Part shown: piece by piece, positions 51,101-57,100 of the stretch
How the letters are laid out: every line of letters begins with the position of its first letter
Numbering within the stretch: position 1 is the stretch's first letter
Source of the DNA: Trichostrongylus colubriformis
Taxonomy: Eukaryota; Nematoda; Chromadorea; Rhabditida; Trichostrongylidae
NCBI GenBank assembly: GCA_963978905.1
Contig: OZ022258.1
Span: 49,150,591 to 49,214,590 of the forward strand
Length of the DNA: 64,000 nucleotides
Direction of reading: 5' to 3'
The notes under the pieces: model-generated
Seen by the model: only the letters and a program-made list of their open reading frames with translations
Told to the model about the DNA's origin: nothing
The model's database searches: none
Made by a program: the position numbers and the translations under genes

Positions 51101-54100
51101 GTCCGTGAAATCCTTTTTTCTATTCCTTATCCTTTTTCATTGTTTGTTTATGCCGGGTTTTATGCAAGCATTACCTTGTCCACCTGGCACTTATTATCTA
51201 TCTCCATTTGTAATCTGTATTCGCACGAATAGCTCGTGTGATAAATAATAATAATAACAATAATCTTTTAAAGTCAACTTGAGATTTTGGCCGCTAAAAT
51301 TTTTGCGCACAAATCCAATGCGACGAGAGTTTATAATTTTGGCCAACCGCAAATTCCCCAAGGATTTTCTTATTTGATTATCGATACGTTACAAATATAG
51401 TAGTTACGTAGAGTGCGCTAAAATGCATGACGACCCACGCGTTTGATATCAGGATTTTTGGCCAAAACATGTTTTTCTCAAACTTCCAGAATTGGTAATC
51501 TCGTAATGCTGCACGGCGCGCCACTGCTCGGGGAATCTGGCTCTTTTGGTGCTGGGGGTAGACCAGTTCTGGGATGCGCCACACCTTCTCGTTCCATTCA
51601 GAGTCGTGATGACGGGTAAACACTATTTGGCCTACACAGTAAACTGGTACAAGTCAGTGCGTTTGTCCTTCTAAAAGGGCCCATCTTCAACTCTCCTACC
51701 CAGGGGAATGGAAATTTTGTTTGGTTTAGGCGGGCATTGGTACGGAATCTGATCTACTCGTCGTGCTAGTTTGAGCCCACGCCACTTGTAACTACATCAT
51801 CTTCGTCGATGACAAATATGAACATACTGATCAAACTCAGTGATTTTTTTTTCATACAGGTACATCTTTTCAAGGATGGATCTTGAATAGTTTCCGAGAA
51901 GATTTCGAGTGGTTTTAAATATTTGTACTAAATATGCATGTAATAAATAAATACTAATTTAGTGTAATAAATACATGCAGTAACGAATTTTGCTTTTATG
52001 GAAGGATCTTTTTGAGTTTTTATGAGATTCGACTCGCAAGAACTACCTCTTTCAGAGCTCCCCACAATTCGTTTCGCTGCTTAATTAATAGTTATAATTA
52101 TAGTTTTGTCAAAATTATTCAATTTAACCCATTTTTAAGGTCACTGGCAACAACGTTTTTACTTCGATCACGCCTCATTAACGTGTCGGCAGTTCTGGTA
52201 CGATGGCTGTCGATCGGATTCTCGAAATATGTTCGAAGATCATCTGACATGTCAGTGGTTGTGCGAGTCACAACCTATGTATAAATCAAGTGAGTTACTT
52301 TCTCTACCGTAATCTACCATATCTCATCATCATGAAATCTGGCAAAGTCACCATCAGCACGCTGAGCGACTTTCGTAGCGCGCATGCATTTGTGAACAAG
52401 CTCACTGAAAATGCCATGACGAAAAACGCCAGCCGCTGTGCGACCGCTCGCTTGGTAGTTACGTATTTTGGTCACGCTTTAGTGAGCGTAACTAGGCAAC
52501 TCATTTTTTTTCTCGGCAACTTTCGTTAGCAGTATTCTAATGCTTTGCTCCTACAGCTGGTTGTGTTGAAAAACCATCTAAATTCTCGCCATCTTCAGAG
52601 TGATGAACAGCCCACTTCAGCGCCGACGCAATAAATAGCTCGTTTATACCAATTGAAGTGGTAACAGATAAAATATAGGATATGGACGAATTCAGTAGAT
52701 TTATGCGTGTCGAAAGTAACCCTTCGCTCGCAATTTCCCTGGGGGATTTCTGTCTCACTCAAGTTAAAGGAAAATATGCAGCTGAGCAAGACAAATCTTT
52801 TCAAAACATCATCAACAACTTGGAGACGCGGCTAAGGAGGATCGCAATTGGTTTAAAACTTCTTCGAATGAGCCCCATCTGAGTGGCATAGTGACAGGGG
52901 ATTCCGCCACAACACTACTGGCTTGCACCCCAGAATCGAATCCAGGTAGCTATCAGCCCCCACCGCTAAACCTTCCATGTCACCGAGGTCGTTATTGACT
53001 TTATCCAGATTTGTGAATCGCAATTGTAGGGTTCTGATCACGAAATACATTGAGTAGGTCCAACTGCGCCCAACAAAATGCCTTTGCGATAGTGGACAAA
53101 GTTAAGTTGAATGGTGCATCCCAAAGTGGCTGCTTGACGCTGACGTTTTCTTACTTATCCTTTCGAAGGCAACATCAGTGATTTTAAGAAACTTAGAGCT
53201 AGGATGACAGTTTTTATGTGAGCGAACGTTTCAGTCCAGAAAATGTAAGTTGAAAAATCGCGACTTCGGATCTTTGTCGCGTTACTGTAGTGCACCAATC
53301 ACTCTGCCTCGCATCCGCTGAGTTATGTAGTTGCTCGTGCGTGGAGAAGCGTTCGCCGAAGGCTAACTTGATTCTCCGGAAGCGAAAAGGATGAAGTGAG
53401 AAGTTGAATTTTTAGGTTGCTTTTTCGGGTATCCACGGTTCTAAAAGGTATTTCTATACGCTGCACTCCTGATCAATATGGGTTTCATTTTCTTCGATTT
53501 CCACTAACTAAAGGTATTTTTGAAGACTGCCAAAATTACCCCTAACAGTATCTTCAAAGAGTGATGTTATCATCCTCAAATTCGATGTCGCAACAGAAGT
53601 CTAACCATGCAAATGTGTGTGGCCTTTGAAATTGGTGCTTTCAGGAGCCTGTTTACAAGATTTCGACAACCACTATAAGGATCAATGCAATGGTGGCCGG
53701 TGGCGACAGCAGTATTACTTTGATAGGAATGTTAAAGTAAGTACAAAGCCTTCTACGCGTAAATAATCAGTTTGCCTGAGAAGGCTGAGCCTTTCTAGCC
53801 ATTTCTTTCACTGGAAATTAAAAAAAAACAAAAAAAGAATAGACTGTAATTAAGTGAGTTATCTCGATTGAGTATTTTCCATTATTTTTCACGCGCCTTT
53901 CCCATCTATGAGTGATGACATCGTCGCACATCCTGTGGGACGTCAATTTGAGCCGTTATCATAGAATGATTCTTAGATCGAACGCTACCTTTCATCCCAT
54001 CACAGTTAAATCAAGACCCGTAAAAGCGCCGTAAGAAAAGAAACGACGTCTTGTGCATTCTCTGGCGGCGCAATTACTTTACTCAGCAAATACCTCGAAT

Positions 54101-57100
54101 AGCACTAAAATGCTGCATCCATCCACCCTTGCAGGTAGAATGCATGGCGCATCCCGAATGTGCTCGGCTAATCTTTCGATTTTCTCTTCGGATACGTGCC
54201 AGTCATTCCAGGCCACTTCGCATAGCTCCAAGTACCTTAGTGCTTGGTATTTTGGCGTTATATCGTTCACAGTTGTGACCCATGGAAAATGTGATCGGTG
54301 GGTGGTTATTGCGAAACGCAGCAAAACAAGTGGTTTCTGTTGGCAACACGTCGGAGGAAGGAAATCTACTCCCTTGTAGATGCGGTTCCATGTCCTACAT
54401 GCTGAAACGCCCTGTAGGCCACTCTTCCCTGCTTTTGAAGAGGAACGTCTTTTAGGAAATATTGCGTATTCTGACGGTTTTTTGCATCATATGGAGATAC
54501 GAAACAACCGACCTTCCTTTTTCTGAGCGGTGCTACGAATGCCAAAAAAGGGATTGGTGGATCGATCCACACCAAACATAAATTTTTGCAAAACATAGAT
54601 TTTCAGTTGTTAGATTCGCAAACATTTGAAAATTGAGTGCAGTAATCATCTTCAGAATACTAGACACTTTCCATTGTCAGTTTTCAGCAAGTACGGTCCA
54701 TTTTTTGAGCGCTCCCAGGGCTAATAGCGCGCGAGCGAATTACTTTCAAGCGAATTAGATAGGATATTCGTGCTCAAAGGATCAAAGCACCCACAGGGCT
54801 AATTTTGCAGCCCAGTCAAGTTCGACTCAAATTCGGAAATTTGAGCTGGACATTGATATACCTTCGGCTGCACGTTCTACGAAGCAAACGACTTAATCAC
54901 TTGTTGAAAAATCCTTACTGTTTTCTTGTTTGAAGGAATCGCACCCGGAAAAATGGGTTTCCCTATTAACCATATATTTATGTTGTGATTGCTTAATAAG
55001 GGCAGCATGCACTTTCACGGGAAAAGTACCAGTCCAACTAGATACAGCCCCTCAAAGTGGTGGCCGAATGGGCGGGACCTCAGTGTAAATGCCCTCTCCG
55101 TCGTTCACCGCGTCGGAGACAAAGAGTAAGACTGTTTACCTAACTTTCTGTTCCAACTATGCGTCTTCAACCACGGCGGGCGACGGGACGGACATTTACG
55201 CTTAGGCCCCACCCATTCGGCCACCACCTTGAGGAGCTATAGAGCTGTATCCTGCCCGGTTTCTCACTTTTTCACGTGAAGTTTGCACGCGGCTCTCATT
55301 AAGCAAACACTACATAAATTTTTTTGCACGAGTAATATAATGCTTGGTAGGTGAAGTTATAACGATAGGCATTCACGTTGTGCATATTTTATTGATTTTC
55401 GTCGGATGTGTTAGTTATTACTAGCTTCCACAAACAGGAAAGAGACTATTTTGGGTAATACTGCCCTATTTGGAGCAACTTGACTTAAAGGAATCGTCCA
55501 CGGAAAATGAGTTTTTGTGTTACCCATACGTTTATGTTGTATTTGCCTAATGTTGGCCTCATGCAAAATTTCACGCGAAAAAATGTGAATCTGGCTGAGA
55601 TACAGCACCACAAAATGCGGTCCCAGTGGGCGGGGCCTCCGTGTAAAAGCCTCGTCCCGTCTTCCGCCGCCGTTGGGAACGGAGAGTAGGACTGTTTACG
55701 TAACCTTCTGTTCCTACAATGCGTCTCTGACCACGGCGGACGCGGTACGAGGCTTTTACACGGAGGCCCCGCCCACTGGGACCGCACTTTGTGGTGCTGT
55801 ATCTCAGCCAGATTCACATTTTTTCGCGTGAAATTTTGCATGAGGCCAACATTAGGCAAATACAACATAAATACATGGGCAACACAAAAACTCATTTTCC
55901 GTGGACGATTCCTTTAAGGTCGAGCGGTGAACAGGATATTAGCGGTTTCTTGATGGATGCAAGAAGCAGAGTAGGTTAAGTGTTGATCTTTTTCAGCGAT
56001 GTATTCCATTTTGGTATGACGGTTGCACAGGAGAAAGTGAAAATCTGTTCCAAGACGAGCAAACGTGTCTGGTCACCTGTGAGAATCCTACGAAGAAAGA
56101 CCGTTAGTGAGCATTTCTAGCAGTTTCAATCCATTATCCAACATTCGAATAGAACAAACTTTAGAAGCAAATTTGAATTTACAATTGCGCTGATTTTATA
56201 ACTGACCTTCTTCATCCGCAGCTTTTGGTATAAATCTATTATCAACAATTTGATATTCAGAAAATATAATGTTAAAAACATGACAATTAATTTTATCAAA
56301 AAATGCATGCTATGGTGCCTAATAAACTTCATTTCTGTAGGTGCTATTTGTTGAAAATTCATGGGATTGATAACTGCAAGTGAGGGCCTCAAAACACTCA
56401 TTAGTTTCCATTTTCAGCCCTCAAACCATGGCACTCAGGTGATAAACACAAAATGAAGGAGAAGCTGGATGATTTGCACAGTAAGTTGAAATATTGACAT
56501 ACTTTCGCGATATTCAGTCATTCTGGCTGCTACTCTGTGCCTTCTGGATGGGGTGGGGGGAATTACGCCAAAAAACCGCGTGGCCGCCCGCGGCGAGCGG
56601 CGCGGCGGGTGCGAGTCCGGTGGCAGTGCTGGCAGCCTTCAAGCGAGAGAGTGTGGGCAATGGTGGAGGAGGCAGGGTGGCGTGGGTGCAGGAGGCAGTG
56701 TGGCATGGGTGGATGCGCATATGCAGGGGTGACGCAGCCATGCTCTGCCGGGCTCCCAAGAGCAAAATCGATTCGCAGGTCGTACTGGTGGCGCCGCGAA
56801 TGCGACGCCGCTGACGCGATTTTTTGGCGTAATTCCCCCCACCCTCCAGTTATCACTGACAACACGTAGCTGCTGTCGCCAATTCTGTTTTTTGTAAGGT
56901 TCTTTGGAGTTTTTGAAAAACCAAATTTTGAAAACAGTAGAAAAGAAAGAATAAAGGTACAGTATGGAGAAGAAAATGAGTGTAAGACGAATAGGAACAA
57001 GAAAGCTAACCAGATAGTTATAGAATTTTAGTAAAAGAAAATGAAGTTTTATGCAATAGTTTCCTCAAAGGATTCCACAATTTTCCATTGATCAAATGGT

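Noticed and set aside
56494..57000. Arg/Ala/Cys-rich ORFs up to 145 codons
   Set aside because: Artefacts of the GC-rich MITE interior, read on both strands.
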